Below, piece after piece: positions 19,531-28,580 of a stretch of DNA of 49,862 nucleotides. The stretch lies in contig NZ_LR655712.1 in NCBI RefSeq assembly GCF_902168065.1, positions 1-49,862 on the forward strand, written 5' to 3'. Under the pieces are notes generated by a model. That model made no database searches, was not told where the DNA came from, and worked only from the letters and a program-made list of their open reading frames with translations. The translations under genes and the position numbers were made by a program. Origin of the DNA: Mycobacterium tilburgii (GTDB lineage Bacteria; Actinomycetota; Actinomycetes; Mycobacteriales; Mycobacteriaceae). Numbering within the stretch: the first letter of the stretch is position 1; each line of letters begins with the position of its first letter.

Positions 19531-21143
19531 TGGCCCAGCCCCGCGTCAGCCGGTGCCAGCGGCGGTCCACCGGCATTGGGCGCCGGGGCCGCGACCGGCG
19601 CGGGGGTCGGAGCGACCGGACCGGGCAGCACCCCCGGTCCCGGCGCCGGCGGTTGGACCGGTGTCGGAGACCGCAGCCCGATGGGCGGTAGGATCGGGTT
19701 CTCGTCGTACGCGTTCGGCGGACCCGGCGGGATCTGCAGGTTCGATTCCACGGGCTCGATGTTGGGACCACCCATCAGCTCGGCCAGCGATTCCGGAGTC
19801 ATCAGTCCCGCGGTGATCGGCCCCACTTGCTGCCCCTGCATGCCCTGCGCGACGACCCAGCCGTGCTGCGTGTTGCGGTGCGACAACGGCGTGTCCTGCA
19901 CCCAAATACCCGGCACCGTCGTGTCCTTGTAACCGGGCGGTGGCTGCAGCCGCGGCTCTGAGTACGCTATCTGCTTGGGCAGCGTCTCGGCCGTACTGAA
20001 CAGGTTCAGGCCGAACGGCAGGTAGTTGAACTTGATCGCGTCGAGGATCGGCGCCAAATACTCCGCACACAACTCCGCCGATTCCTGATATCCGAGCCGG
20101 CTGCCGCCTTGGATCGCGCTGCAGATGAACTGCATCGGGTTGGCGAAGTTCGTGATCGCCGGAATGGCGACCAGCGACCCGTGCGAAGGGTGATAGATCT
20201 GGTTGAGGTTGGAGGCCGCTGTCGGCAAGATGTGCAGCGCCGTTTCCAGCCCGTTCAGGGAGTCGGGTTGCAGCAGCGTGTTCGTCGCCGTGGCCAGGTT
20301 GTTGACGTCGGTGGCCAGCACCTCGTGGTTCTTGTCCAGCCACGGGCGCACCGTGGTCAGCAGACTGTCGAATTGCTGGATGGCGTTCGACAGGTCGCCG
20401 TCGGACGAGGCGAGCCGGCCGGTGAAGTCAGCCAGGTTCTGATTCAGCGCGACGAACTGCGCGTCGTCCTGATGCAGCGCGTTGACGAACAACGCCAAAC
20501 TGCGCACCACCGCGAAGAAATCACCGCGGCCCTCGTTGAGCGCAGTCAATGCCGACGACAGCCTGTTCAGCGCGTTGTTGATCTGCTTGCTCTTTCCGGC
20601 CAGACCATCTGCGAAGGACGTGATGACCTCACCGAACGGACCCGTCGGCTGCTCCTTGGTGGGGCCGAGCTTAAAGATGATGTTGGTGATGTTGTTGCGC
20701 AGCTCGTCCCACTCCGCCGGTACCTGGGTGCGCTCTTCGGGAATCACGGCGTTGTCACCCAGCACCGGCCCACCCTTGTAGGGCGGCTCCAGCTGAATCG
20801 CGCGGGACGCCACTAGCGTGGGGTTGAGGATCACCGCGGACGCGTTGGCCGGGACCTTGTACTTGTTCGCGTAGTGGAACGTCACCTTCATCTTGTCGCC
20901 GACCGGCTCGATGCTGTCGATCGCGCCGACGCGCAGGCCCATGATCTGGACCTTGTCCCCCTTGTAGAGCGCGTTGGTCGCGGGGAAGTAGGCGACCACG
21001 GTGTTGTTAGTCAGCTTCTCGAACAACCTGTAGCCGACGTAGCCGACCACCAGGGCCACCACCACGATCAGCGATCCGACGATCACCGACGTCCGGGAGA
21101 ACTTGGGTAGCCTCACATTGCGGATGTCAAAGATGGTGCTCAA
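19527..21143 (-). CDS. mce1D: Mce1D, subunit of Mce1 lipid importer
   Basis: A 538-residue MCE protein. A transmembrane anchor lies at about 18-40 (SVIVGSLIVVVALVVGYVGY), the MCE domain at about 47-125 (YKGDKVQIMGLRVGAIDSIE), a helical region to about 350, and a Pro/Gly/Ala-rich C-terminal tail ends the protein (PVQPPAPGPGVLPGPVAPTP). The tail is low-complexity and probably periplasmic. The ATG overlaps the mce1C stop by four bases, and its own stop overlaps lprK. Length is close to the roughly 530-residue homologue. No disruption is seen. Confidence 0.95.
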   Translation of the reverse strand: MSTIFDIRNVRLPKFSRTSVIVGSLIVVVALVVGYVGYRLFEKLTNNTVVAYFPATNALYKGDKVQIMGLRVGAIDSIEPVGDKMKVTFHYANKYKVPANASAVILNPTLVASRAIQLEPPYKGGPVLGDNAVIPEERTQVPAEWDELRNNITNIIFKLGPTKEQPTGPFGEVITSFADGLAGKSKQINNALNRLSSALTALNEGRGDFFAVVRSLALFVNALHQDDAQFVALNQNLADFTGRLASSDGDLSNAIQQFDSLLTTVRPWLDKNHEVLATDVNNLATATNTLLQPDSLNGLETALHILPTAASNLNQIYHPSHGSLVAIPAITNFANPMQFICSAIQGGSRLGYQESAELCAEYLAPILDAIKFNYLPFGLNLFSTAETLPKQIAYSEPRLQPPPGYKDTTVPGIWVQDTPLSHRNTQHGWVVAQGMQGQQVGPITAGLMTPESLAELMGGPNIEPVESNLQIPPGPPNAYDENPILPPIGLRSPTPVQPPAPGPGVLPGPVAPTPAPVAAPAPNAGGPPLAPADAGLGQ

Positions 21144-22720
21144 TTCTGGCTACCTCCCGTGACACCACTACCACCCGATCCGCCCGGGTTGATGAACGGC
21201 GCCGGCAACTTGTTCCCCGGCCCGGGCGGACCCGGCGCGAACGTCGACGGCGGCGGCGTCGATCCGGCCGGCGCCAGATTCTCGGTGCGCGCACCCGGCG
21301 GCGCCTGCGCCGGCAGCGGCACCGGTGTGCCCGGAACGTTCGGCGGCGGGTTGCCCGGGCGCCCGGCGATCGGGATGCCCGGCGTGGGCGGCAGTCCGTC
21401 GGGGTTCGGTGGCGACGTCGCGACGTCGACCGGCGCCGGGAACCCGGGCCCGCCGAACGGTCCGACGTTGGCGCCCGCGCACGGCAACGGGTTCCACGGC
21501 CGCGGCAGACCCTCGTCGCCGACGGTGATGTTGCCACCGGGGTTGGCCGGCGTGTACGAGCACGGCGAGCCGGGCGGGATGGCCGGACCGGGATGGTCGG
21601 GCGTGCCCTTCAGCATCGGCGGTGCCGGCGGCGGCGCACCGTTGGGGAACCGGGTGCCGTTCGGGTCGGGCCACCGGTATTCCGGCAGACCGGCGCTGCG
21701 CCAGAAGTTCTCCGGGTCGATGCCGCGCTTCTTAAACGCCGCGTCCACCCAGGGCTGAACGATCTGGTATAGCGCCAGGTTGTGCAGCACCACCTTGAAG
21801 AACGGTCCCGACGCGATGGCCTCGTTCAGGGACGGCAGGAACCTGCCGACCTCGGTGAGCCCGTCGGCGACGTCGTTGCGGCGCTCCACCAGGATCTGGC
21901 TGATCGCGCGCAGCTGCTCCAGCACGTGGTTGAGGTTCGGGTTATCGTTGATCAGGCCCTTCACCTGTTCGGAGAACGCGGCGACGTTGCTCAGCAGCGC
22001 GTTGATGGCCTGCCCGCGTTCGTTGAAGGCGGCCAGCAGTGTCTTGGTGTTGACCAGCAGCCGGTCCACCTGGTCGCTGCGGTCGCCGAGGACGCTTGCC
22101 ACCTGGTTGGCCTGGGCGAGCAGATGCTTGACCTCCGCGTCCCGCTTGCCGACCGTGTCGGAGAACTTGGCGACGCCGTCCAGCGCGGCGCTCAGGTGCG
22201 GGTAGGTCTGGTCGATGGTCTGCGACAGCACGTGCAGCGACTCTTTGACCGTGTCGATGTCCCAGCCCGAGGCGGCCTTGGTGACGTCGAAGAAGGCGTC
22301 GTAGATCTGATAGGGCGTCGTGCTCTGGCCGATCGGCAGGGTGGCCCCGGGGCGAAGCGGTGTGGAGCCGCGCGCCTCGATCTCCATCACCTTCTTACCG
22401 AGGATGGTGTCGGTGCGGATGGCCAGCCGGCTTTCGGTGCCGATCGTGTTGGTACCGATCGAGAACTTCATGACGACGTGGTCACCGTCGATCTTGAGGC
22501 CCTCGACCCGGCCGACGCCCATGCCCGCGATGCGCACCGTGTCGCCGGTGTTGATGCCGCCGGAATCGGTGAACTGCCCGTAGTAGGCGGGCTTGGCGAA
22601 GAGCACCGGGACACTGGTGAAGCTCTGGCCGACGCCGATCACGAGAATCGTGACCACGATGCCCATCAGGCCGATCCGGAGTCGGTTAGGAGGTTCCAGC
22701 GTTCTCATTGCGGCGTGCAC
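21140..22720 (-). CDS. mce1C: Mce1C, subunit of Mce1 lipid importer
   Basis: A 526-residue MCE protein with a transmembrane anchor at about 13-34 (RIGLMGIVVTILVIGVGQSF), an MCE domain at about 43-125 (GGINTGDTVRIAGMGVGRVE) and a helical needle region to about 310. A very long Pro/Gly-rich tail (about 345-526) carries repeated PGxP motifs. The tail suggests an extended, cell-wall-facing segment. Its start overlaps mce1B by 16 bases. It is intact and close to the family length (about 515), the extra residues being in the tail. Confidence 0.95.
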   Translation of the reverse strand: MHAAMRTLEPPNRLRIGLMGIVVTILVIGVGQSFTSVPVLFAKPAYYGQFTDSGGINTGDTVRIAGMGVGRVEGLKIDGDHVVMKFSIGTNTIGTESRLAIRTDTILGKKVMEIEARGSTPLRPGATLPIGQSTTPYQIYDAFFDVTKAASGWDIDTVKESLHVLSQTIDQTYPHLSAALDGVAKFSDTVGKRDAEVKHLLAQANQVASVLGDRSDQVDRLLVNTKTLLAAFNERGQAINALLSNVAAFSEQVKGLINDNPNLNHVLEQLRAISQILVERRNDVADGLTEVGRFLPSLNEAIASGPFFKVVLHNLALYQIVQPWVDAAFKKRGIDPENFWRSAGLPEYRWPDPNGTRFPNGAPPPAPPMLKGTPDHPGPAIPPGSPCSYTPANPGGNITVGDEGLPRPWNPLPCAGANVGPFGGPGFPAPVDVATSPPNPDGLPPTPGIPIAGRPGNPPPNVPGTPVPLPAQAPPGARTENLAPAGSTPPPSTFAPGPPGPGNKLPAPFINPGGSGGSGVTGGSQN

Positions 22721-23745
22721 CTACCCGTCGGCTGCTGGAAGAGCCGGACCGTGCGGACCGGGCCACCGGCCTGCAGACCGTTGATCTTCAACATGATGTC
22801 GCAGGCGTAGAAGTTCACGAAGTCCCCGTAGGACCCGATGGCCCGCCCGATCATGTTCAGCGCGGTCGGCACCTTCTTCAGGTAGTCGTGCAGTTGGTCC
22901 TGTTGATCGATCAGCGGCTGCTGAATGCCGTCCAGGTAGTTGATCGTCTTGTGCAGCAACGCGTGGTCCTCGCTGAGCAGGTCGGCCACCGTCCCGGCGA
23001 CGTTGCTGATGTGCGCTGTCCCGCCGGCCAGCTGGTCCTTGTGGTCCTTGAGCCCGGTGATAAGCACCTCGAGGTTGTTCACAATCTGGTCGAACTGCTG
23101 ACGGTGCCGCACCGTGGTGTCCAACACGATGTTGAGGTTCTTGATCACCTCGCCGATCGCCTGGTCACGCTCCCCGATCTGGGTGGTCAGCTGCGCGGTG
23201 TTGTCGAGGATGTCGTTGATGGTGCCGCCCTGGCCCTGGAACACGGTGACCAGCGCGGTGGCAATGATGTTGACCTTCTCCGGGTCCAGCGCCCTGAACA
23301 GCGGCTTGAACCCGCCGATCAGCGCGTCCAGGTCGAGTGCAGGCGAGGTGCGCGACACCGGGATGAAACCACCCGGGGGCAGGATCTTGTCGGCGCCCTC
23401 ACCTTCGCCGCGCTCAAGCTCCAGGTACCGGTTCCCGGTCAGGTCGAGGTAACGGATCTGCGCGGTCGTCGACTGGTACAGCGGAATCGACCGGTCGACG
23501 TTGAACTTCACCCTGGCCCGCTTGCCGCCGTCAACCAGCTCTACCGAATCGACCTTGCCGATCTCCACGCCGGAGGCGCGGACGAACTGGCCCTGCCGTA
23601 AACCACTGATGTTGCTGAACTCAGCCGAGTACGCGTTGGTGCGATCGAACCGCATCTGACCGAATACCACGACGATCATCGCAGTGAACAGCAGCAGCAC
23701 CAGCGAGAAGATGCTGAGACGGATAAGCGTGCCGGTGATTTTCAT
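22705..23745 (-). CDS. mce1B: Mce1B, subunit of Mce1 lipid importer
   Basis: A 346-residue MCE protein, the same length as I recall for M. tuberculosis. The transmembrane anchor is at about 8-30 (LIRLSIFSLVLLLFTAMIVV), the MCE domain at about 38-115 (LRQGQFVRASGVEIGKVDSV, YLDLTGNRYLELERG), followed by a helical domain ending with Cys residues (YACDIMLKINGLQ, TGRCTPQ). It lacks the proline-rich tail of C, D and F. Start overlaps mce1A by four bases. The frame is intact. Confidence 0.95.
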   Translation of the reverse strand: MKITGTLIRLSIFSLVLLLFTAMIVVVFGQMRFDRTNAYSAEFSNISGLRQGQFVRASGVEIGKVDSVELVDGGKRARVKFNVDRSIPLYQSTTAQIRYLDLTGNRYLELERGEGEGADKILPPGGFIPVSRTSPALDLDALIGGFKPLFRALDPEKVNIIATALVTVFQGQGGTINDILDNTAQLTTQIGERDQAIGEVIKNLNIVLDTTVRHRQQFDQIVNNLEVLITGLKDHKDQLAGGTAHISNVAGTVADLLSEDHALLHKTINYLDGIQQPLIDQQDQLHDYLKKVPTALNMIGRAIGSYGDFVNFYACDIMLKINGLQAGGPVRTVRLFQQPTGRCTPQ

Positions 23746-25043
23746 GGGTTGATCGTGTTATCTCCTACCTGACGGCCCCACACGTATTCGATTGCGTAGG
23801 GCGAACCGGTGTCGAGGTGGTTGTACGGCGCAATGCTGTTGCCGGTGTCCATCACCAACTCGGGTGCGGGCCAGAGGTCACGCGTGATGTGCTGCCAGCA
23901 GCCTGGCGCACCGCCCGGGCCACCGCGGGCGTTCACGCGCGGCAGGTTCTCGGGATAGATGTAGGGGTTGGGCGCGCCGCCGACCACGCCGGCCAGCCCG
24001 CCGACCAGGCTGGCGATCGTGGCCACCGCCGAGACGGGGTTGGCTAGCAACCCCAGACCGGACAACGCCTCCGTGTGGGTGTTCAGCGAGTACCCGTTGC
24101 CGGCCAGGAACGAGGCGGCCTTGGGTTCGATGTCGTGGTAGTTGCGCAGCGTGCAGTAGATCGCCGGGCTGTAGGTGTCGAGTAGTTGCGCCGACGGCAC
24201 CAGGTCGGGCGCGCCGCGCGCCAGGTAGGGGCCACCCTTCTCGAAGATCTCCGCGCCGGTGTTGCCGAAGCCGGCCGCCGCCAACAGCGCCTCATCCAGA
24301 TCCTTCTGCTGCTGGTTGATCGTGCGGGAGGTGACGACGGCGTTGTTAAGGAAGTCGAACAGATCGGGTGCGGCGTTGGCGTAGGTGTCGCCGAGCTCGG
24401 CCAGCTGCTGGATGTCGTGGCGGATCTGCGGCATCTGCGGGTTGACGTCGTCGAGGACGGCGTTGCCGTTGAGGATCGACTGACCGAACTTGTCACCCAG
24501 GCCGGCCAGCGATTGGGCGGCCGCGCTCAGCGTCAGGTTCAGCTTGACCGGATCCACCTTCTCCGAGATCGAGGTGATGGTTTGGAACAGCGTGTTGAAC
24601 TCTGTCGTCACCGACCGCGCGTCGATCACCGAGTGTGCGGACAGCTTCTGCGGCGACGGGTTCGGCGGCGTCGTCAACGACACGTACTTGCCACCGAACA
24701 CCGTGGTCGCCTTGATGTCGGCATTCACGTTGGCCGGGATCAGTGCGAGGTAACGCGGGTAGACGTCCAGGGTGAACTTGACGGCCGGCTTGCCGTCGCG
24801 CACGATCTCGGTGATGGTGTCCACCCGGCCGATCTCGACGCCGTTGTAGGTGACATTGGAACCCGGGTCCATGACCAGACCGGCCCGCGAGGCCAGCATG
24901 GTCAGCTTGGTCTTGGGGGTAAAGTCGCCGCGGAATTGTCCGTAGACCAGGACTAGGGCGACCGCGGCGATGACCAGCAGGCCGATACCCGCCAGCTTAT
25001 AGGGCGGGGTCCGCGAGGCGTTGACTTTTCCTGGCCGGGCCAT
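23742..25043 (-). CDS. mce1A: Mce1A, subunit of Mce1 lipid importer
   Basis: A 433-residue MCE protein, about 20 residues shorter than the 454-residue M. tuberculosis version, the difference lying in the C-terminal tail. The anchor is at about 14-36 (LAGIGLLVIAAVALVLVYGQ), the MCE domain at about 42-120 (MDPGSNVTYNGVEIGRVDTI, TTVFGGKYVSLTTPPNPS), then the helical needle region. Mce1A is the family's prototype, known for promoting entry into mammalian cells when displayed on bacteria or beads. It begins 4 bases after yrbE1B. Intact. Confidence 0.95.
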   Translation of the reverse strand: MARPGKVNASRTPPYKLAGIGLLVIAAVALVLVYGQFRGDFTPKTKLTMLASRAGLVMDPGSNVTYNGVEIGRVDTITEIVRDGKPAVKFTLDVYPRYLALIPANVNADIKATTVFGGKYVSLTTPPNPSPQKLSAHSVIDARSVTTEFNTLFQTITSISEKVDPVKLNLTLSAAAQSLAGLGDKFGQSILNGNAVLDDVNPQMPQIRHDIQQLAELGDTYANAAPDLFDFLNNAVVTSRTINQQQKDLDEALLAAAGFGNTGAEIFEKGGPYLARGAPDLVPSAQLLDTYSPAIYCTLRNYHDIEPKAASFLAGNGYSLNTHTEALSGLGLLANPVSAVATIASLVGGLAGVVGGAPNPYIYPENLPRVNARGGPGGAPGCWQHITRDLWPAPELVMDTGNSIAPYNHLDTGSPYAIEYVWGRQVGDNTINP

Positions 25044-25047
25044 GGCG

Positions 25048-25917
25048 CTACACCGTTAGGGCGAAGTTGGGGTTGACGCCGTAGAGCGCCAACGCGGCGG
25101 ACAACACGACCACCTGCACCGAGACCAGCGAAAAGCGCATCGACCGACCCACCGCCTCGCCGACGCCGACGGGTCCGCCGCCCGCATTGTATCCGTAGAA
25201 GCAGTGGGTGATCATCACGACTGCCGTGATGAGGATGGCCTCCACGAACGACCAGAACACGTCGTCCGGGCGCAGAAACGTTCGGAAGTAGTGGTCGTAG
25301 GTGCCGTTGGACTGTCCGTACAGCACCGTCGTGGTGATCTGCGGCGACAGGAAGCACATGATCATCGCCAGCGCGTAGATCGGGATGATGACGACCAAGG
25401 CCGCCATGAAGCGGGTGGTCGCCAGGAACGAGATCGACTTGATGCCCATGACTTCCAGGGCGTCGATCTCCTCGCTGATGCGCATGGCCCCGAGTTCGGC
25501 CGTGGCGCCCGCACCGACCGTGGCGGCTATCGCGATCCCGGTGACCACGGGAGCGACGATACGCACGTTGATCAGCGCGGCGAAGAAGCCGGTGAACGCC
25601 TCGATACCGATGTTGCCCAGGGACGCGAAGCCCTGAATCGCGACCAGCGAGCTACCGGACAGCGTTACGAAACCGACGATCGCGACCGTCCCGCCGACCA
25701 CCGCCATGGCGCCGGTGCCCATGCCGATCTGGGCGATCAGCCGCAGCGTCTCTTTGCGGTAGTTGCGCAACGCGTGCGGCACCTGACCGATGCAGACCAG
25801 CCCGAACCACGCCATCTGGCCGAGGTCGTCAAGGCCCCGGCCGGCGGCACCGCCGTAACGATTGAGGTTCCCGGCCGCCCGGGGGAACCGGGCCCGTAAC
25901 ACCGCTACGTTCGTCAT
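25048..25917 (-). CDS. yrbE1B: YrbE1B, permease of Mce1 transporter
   Basis: A 289-residue MlaE-type permease with about five or six transmembrane helices. The conserved coupling-helix motif near EEIDALEVMGIKSISFLATT (about 165-184) is the region expected to contact the ATPase MceG. Upstream GAGATAELGAMRISEEI is the typical MlaE signature. With YrbE1A it forms the inner-membrane heterodimer of the Mce1 importer. One base separates it from yrbE1A and four from mce1A. Length equals the M. tuberculosis homologue. Intact. Confidence 0.95.
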   Translation of the reverse strand: MTNVAVLRARFPRAAGNLNRYGGAAGRGLDDLGQMAWFGLVCIGQVPHALRNYRKETLRLIAQIGMGTGAMAVVGGTVAIVGFVTLSGSSLVAIQGFASLGNIGIEAFTGFFAALINVRIVAPVVTGIAIAATVGAGATAELGAMRISEEIDALEVMGIKSISFLATTRFMAALVVIIPIYALAMIMCFLSPQITTTVLYGQSNGTYDHYFRTFLRPDDVFWSFVEAILITAVVMITHCFYGYNAGGGPVGVGEAVGRSMRFSLVSVQVVVLSAALALYGVNPNFALTV

Positions 25918-25918
25918 G

Positions 25919-26758
25919 TCAGCGTCCCGTCCCGAATCGCACGCCGATGGTGGTCAGCACCACGTTCACCGCATACAGCGCGACGACGCAGAGCACGACG
26001 GTTTCGTTGACGGCGGTGCCCAAGCCCTTGGAACCGCCTCGCACGGTCAGGCCGCGGAAGCAGCCGACCAGACCGGCGATCAGGCCGAAGGTCGCCGCTT
26101 TCACGGTCGCGATGACGACCTCGGGCAGCCCGGTGATGGTGGTCAGCGTCGCTAGGTAGGCGCCGCCCGACACGTTCTGCAGGTACACGCCGAACAGATA
26201 GCCGCCGACCAGACCGACGGTGATGACCAGACCGTTGAGCAGCGTGGCGACCAGGGTCGCGGCGATCACCCGGGGGACCACCAGCCGGTAAATCGGGTCG
26301 ATGCCAAGCACTTCCATCGCGTCGATTTCCTCGCGGATAGTGCGCGCGCCCAGGTCAGCGCAAATCGCGGTGGAGCCGGCGCCGGCCACCACCAACACCG
26401 TCGTAAGCGGGCCGAGCTGGGTGACGGCACCGATGGCCGCGCCCGCACCAGACAGGTCCGCGGCACCGAACTGCGCCAACAGCACGTTGAGGGTGAAGAT
26501 CAGCAGCACCGTCAGCGGGATCGACACGAAGACGGTCGGCAGGAACGCGACGCGCATCATGAACCAGCACTGCAGCACGAACTCGCGCCACTGGAAGGGC
26601 CGCCGGAACAGCGCCCGGCCGATCAGCACGCACATCCGGAAGAAGCCACCGATCAGGGTCAGCGGCGACTCGAGTTGATCGCGCAGATAGCCGACCAGGT
26701 ACGGCCCGCGCGAATTGGTAGGGGTCCACGGAGGAGTCGAGGTAGGGGTCGACGTCAC
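25919..26758 (-). CDS. yrbE1A: YrbE1A, permease of Mce1 transporter
   Basis: A 279-residue MlaE-type permease. The motif GAGSTAICADLGARTIREEI followed by DAMEVLGIDPIYRLVVPRV (about 125-165) is the MlaE signature and coupling helix; about five hydrophobic helices are visible. A GTG at 26758 gives a threonine/proline-rich N-terminus (TSTPTSTPPWTPTNSRGPY) some 14 residues longer than the M. tuberculosis form; a later start is possible but the GTG overlaps the stop of a well-initiated small upstream ORF (GTGA), which supports it. First permease gene of the intact mce1 operon. Confidence 0.93.
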   Translation of the reverse strand: MTSTPTSTPPWTPTNSRGPYLVGYLRDQLESPLTLIGGFFRMCVLIGRALFRRPFQWREFVLQCWFMMRVAFLPTVFVSIPLTVLLIFTLNVLLAQFGAADLSGAGAAIGAVTQLGPLTTVLVVAGAGSTAICADLGARTIREEIDAMEVLGIDPIYRLVVPRVIAATLVATLLNGLVITVGLVGGYLFGVYLQNVSGGAYLATLTTITGLPEVVIATVKAATFGLIAGLVGCFRGLTVRGGSKGLGTAVNETVVLCVVALYAVNVVLTTIGVRFGTGR

Positions 26759-26871
26759 CGGTGCCCCCTCACAGCGGAGCCGCGCGCCATCCGGCTGCGC
26801 GGATCGTGTCGCACGCCTCGCCCCCTCGCCGTCAGGAGGCCGGAAACAATCCCGCCTTGCCCTCGATTCAT
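26755..26871 (-). CDS. Possible 38-residue leader peptide ahead of yrbE1A
   Basis: An ATG at 26871 has a textbook GGAGGT (complement of 26879-26884) 7 bases upstream and opens a 38-codon frame, MNRGQGGIVSGLLTARGRGV and on to RGHR, whose TGA overlaps the GTG of yrbE1A by four bases. The peptide is arginine/glycine-rich (10 Arg) and resembles no family I know. Because yrbE1A itself has no better ribosome-binding site, translation of this ORF may deliver ribosomes to yrbE1A. It could instead be a non-functional start with yrbE1A initiating elsewhere. Expression is not shown by sequence. Confidence 0.45.
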   Translation of the reverse strand: MNRGQGGIVSGLLTARGRGVRHDPRSRMARGSAVRGHR

Positions 26872-26920
26872 CTGTGTGACCTCCGACTCTCTACTGGCGG
26901 GTAGTAACGGAGACCACAGG

Positions 26921-26949
26921 AATGTACCCGATGGCCAAGCAGGTGTGAA
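26921..26949 (-). promoter_or_regulatory. Candidate sigma-A-type promoter of yrbE1A-mce1 operon
   Basis: On the minus strand TTCACA and TACATT are separated by exactly 17 bases, close to the TTGACA/TATAAT consensus with optimal spacing. It lies in the 245-base gap between fadD5 and yrbE1A and would start a transcript about 40-45 bases before the leader ORF. An intergenic promoter between Rv0166 and Rv0167 has been reported for M. tuberculosis, which fits. It would let the transporter be expressed without fadD5. Confidence 0.5.
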
Positions 26950-27003
26950 CCGCATCTGCACAATTAACCCTTCGTCAACGGCGGGCAAACGTTACAGTAT
27001 CGA

Positions 27004-28410
27004 TCAGCTTCCCTCTCCCGTCGTTAAATCCCTTGCAGTAGCCTTGCTTTGAGTGCCGGCCGTGTTCCCGTAGCGAACCCTCAGCTCGGTTTTTAGCACT
27101 TTGCCAGCGGGGTTACGGGGCAACACGTCGACGATCTCGAGCGCCTTGGGGGTGCTTGTAGCGCGCAAGTCGTTCGTTGAGAAACCCGTCCAGGTCGTCC
27201 AGGCGCAGCCCGTCGGTGTTGACGGCCGCGGCCGCGATCGGGACCTCGCCCCACTTCTCGTGGGCACGACCGATGACCGCGACCTTGACGATACTGGGAT
27301 GACTGGCGAGCACGTTCTCCACCTCGGCGCAGTAGATGTTCTCGCCGCCGGAGACGATCATGTCCTTCTTGCGGTCTTGCGGTCCACCCCCCAGACGTAG
27401 CCGTCCTCGTCCATCCGGATGAGATCCCCGGGGTGGAACCAGCCGCCCGCGAACGCCTCCGCCGTGGCCTCCGGGTTGTTCCAGTAGTCGCTCATCAACG
27501 TCGTTGCGCGATAGACGATTTCGCCGACCTCGCCAATTGGCACGTCGTTCATGTTTTCGTCGACCACCCGGGCCGAGACCGTCAGGATCACCTTGCCGAC
27601 CGATCCGCGCTTCCGGATCGCGTCCTCGCCCAGCAGCATGCAGGTGACCGGCGACATTTCGGTCTGCCCGAACGCCGCCAGGATCTGCGTCCCGGGGAAG
27701 GTGGCCAGACATCTCCCGCAGCAGTGCGTCCGGCGCGGGGGCGGCGCCCCACGACATGACACGCAACTTCAAATCCCGGGGGCCGGGCCTGCTGTTCGGC
27801 GCACACCGCCTGCCATTGGGTGGGCACCAGAAAGATCCCGGTGACCTTTTCCGCCGCCAGCACGTCGAGAAGCTGCCCGGGCGCGAATGCTCCAAGCGGA
27901 TAAACCACCGTGGGTAGGCCGAGCAGCAGGCCGCCGAGCAGGTTGCTGACGCCGGCGATGTGGAACAGCCGGACACCGATGAAGCCGACGTCGTTGTTGA
28001 TGTCGGCGCCGTTGGTGTACAGACCGGTCATCGTCTGGCCGGTCAGGTTGGTGTGAGTGAGCACCGCGCCCTCGGGACGCCCGGTGGTGCCGGAGGTGTA
28101 CATGATCAGGGCCGGCGAGTCGTTCAGGATGTCGCCCCGGTTCGCGGGCACCGGCGGGCTCGTTGATCAGGTCCTCGTAGCAAAGCACGTTGCCGTCGGT
28201 GGCGCCACCGGCCAACGTACTGACGCGATGTTGCAGGTCGGCCCAAATGAGCGTGCGGTCAATGAACCGCAGCGCGACGGCGTTTGGCTGCATCAGTGCG
28301 TGCCGTTCGAGCTGATTGACCCAGTTCTGCCGCCAGGCCAGATACGGGTGCTCTGTCGGGTATAACGCCTGTGATACGTGAGCCTGTTGACTAGCAAGTT
28401 GCGCGATCAA
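27004..28410 (-). pseudogene. fadD5: Fatty-acid-CoA ligase fadD5, frameshifted and internally deleted
   Basis: Normally the first gene of the mce1 operon, an acyl-CoA/acyl-AMP synthetase of about 550 residues. A TTG at 28410 with GGAGGGAAGG upstream starts AQLAS, then PYLAWRQNWVNQLERHALMQ and LIWADLQHRVSTLAG. About 75 residues are then missing in frame before the CYEDLINEP segment. Later pieces in other frames include SPALIMYTSGTTGRPEGAVL (A3 motif with Glu where Lys is usual), ILAAFGQTEMSPVTCMLLGE, DLIRMDEDGYVWGVDRK, KDMIVSGGENIYCAEVENVL and the end KALEIVDVLPRNPAGKVLKT. At least four frameshifts are present. The gene cannot make an active ligase. Confidence 0.9.
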
Positions 28411-28475
28411 CTAAATACCTTCCCTCCACTCGCGCACCGCTTACGACAGCTTGATATTTCATAAAACATCGTGTT

Positions 28476-28488
28476 GTGTGGGTCACAC
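28476..28488. promoter_or_regulatory. Candidate operator palindrome between fadD5 and mce1R
   Basis: GTGTG-GGT-CACAC is a perfect 5-base-arm inverted repeat near the middle of the 170-base divergent gap. GntR regulators of the FadR subfamily bind short palindromes, so this could be a relic of a Mce1R site. It does not closely match the usual FadR consensus, and the regulator gene is dead, so the assignment is tentative. Confidence 0.25.
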
Positions 28489-28580
28489 TATGGCTTTGCC
28501 GTCCTGATGACAAGACCCGGAAAACCTGAAAACGCCCTGGAATTCACCTATCCATTACCGTGAAAGCCCTGGCCACCCCC

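Noticed and set aside
16793..25000. Long plus-strand open frames (up to about 540 codons) opposite the mce1 genes
   Set aside because: They are mirror images of genuine minus-strand genes caused by high G+C third positions; their products are Arg/His/Gln/Val-rich with no domains.
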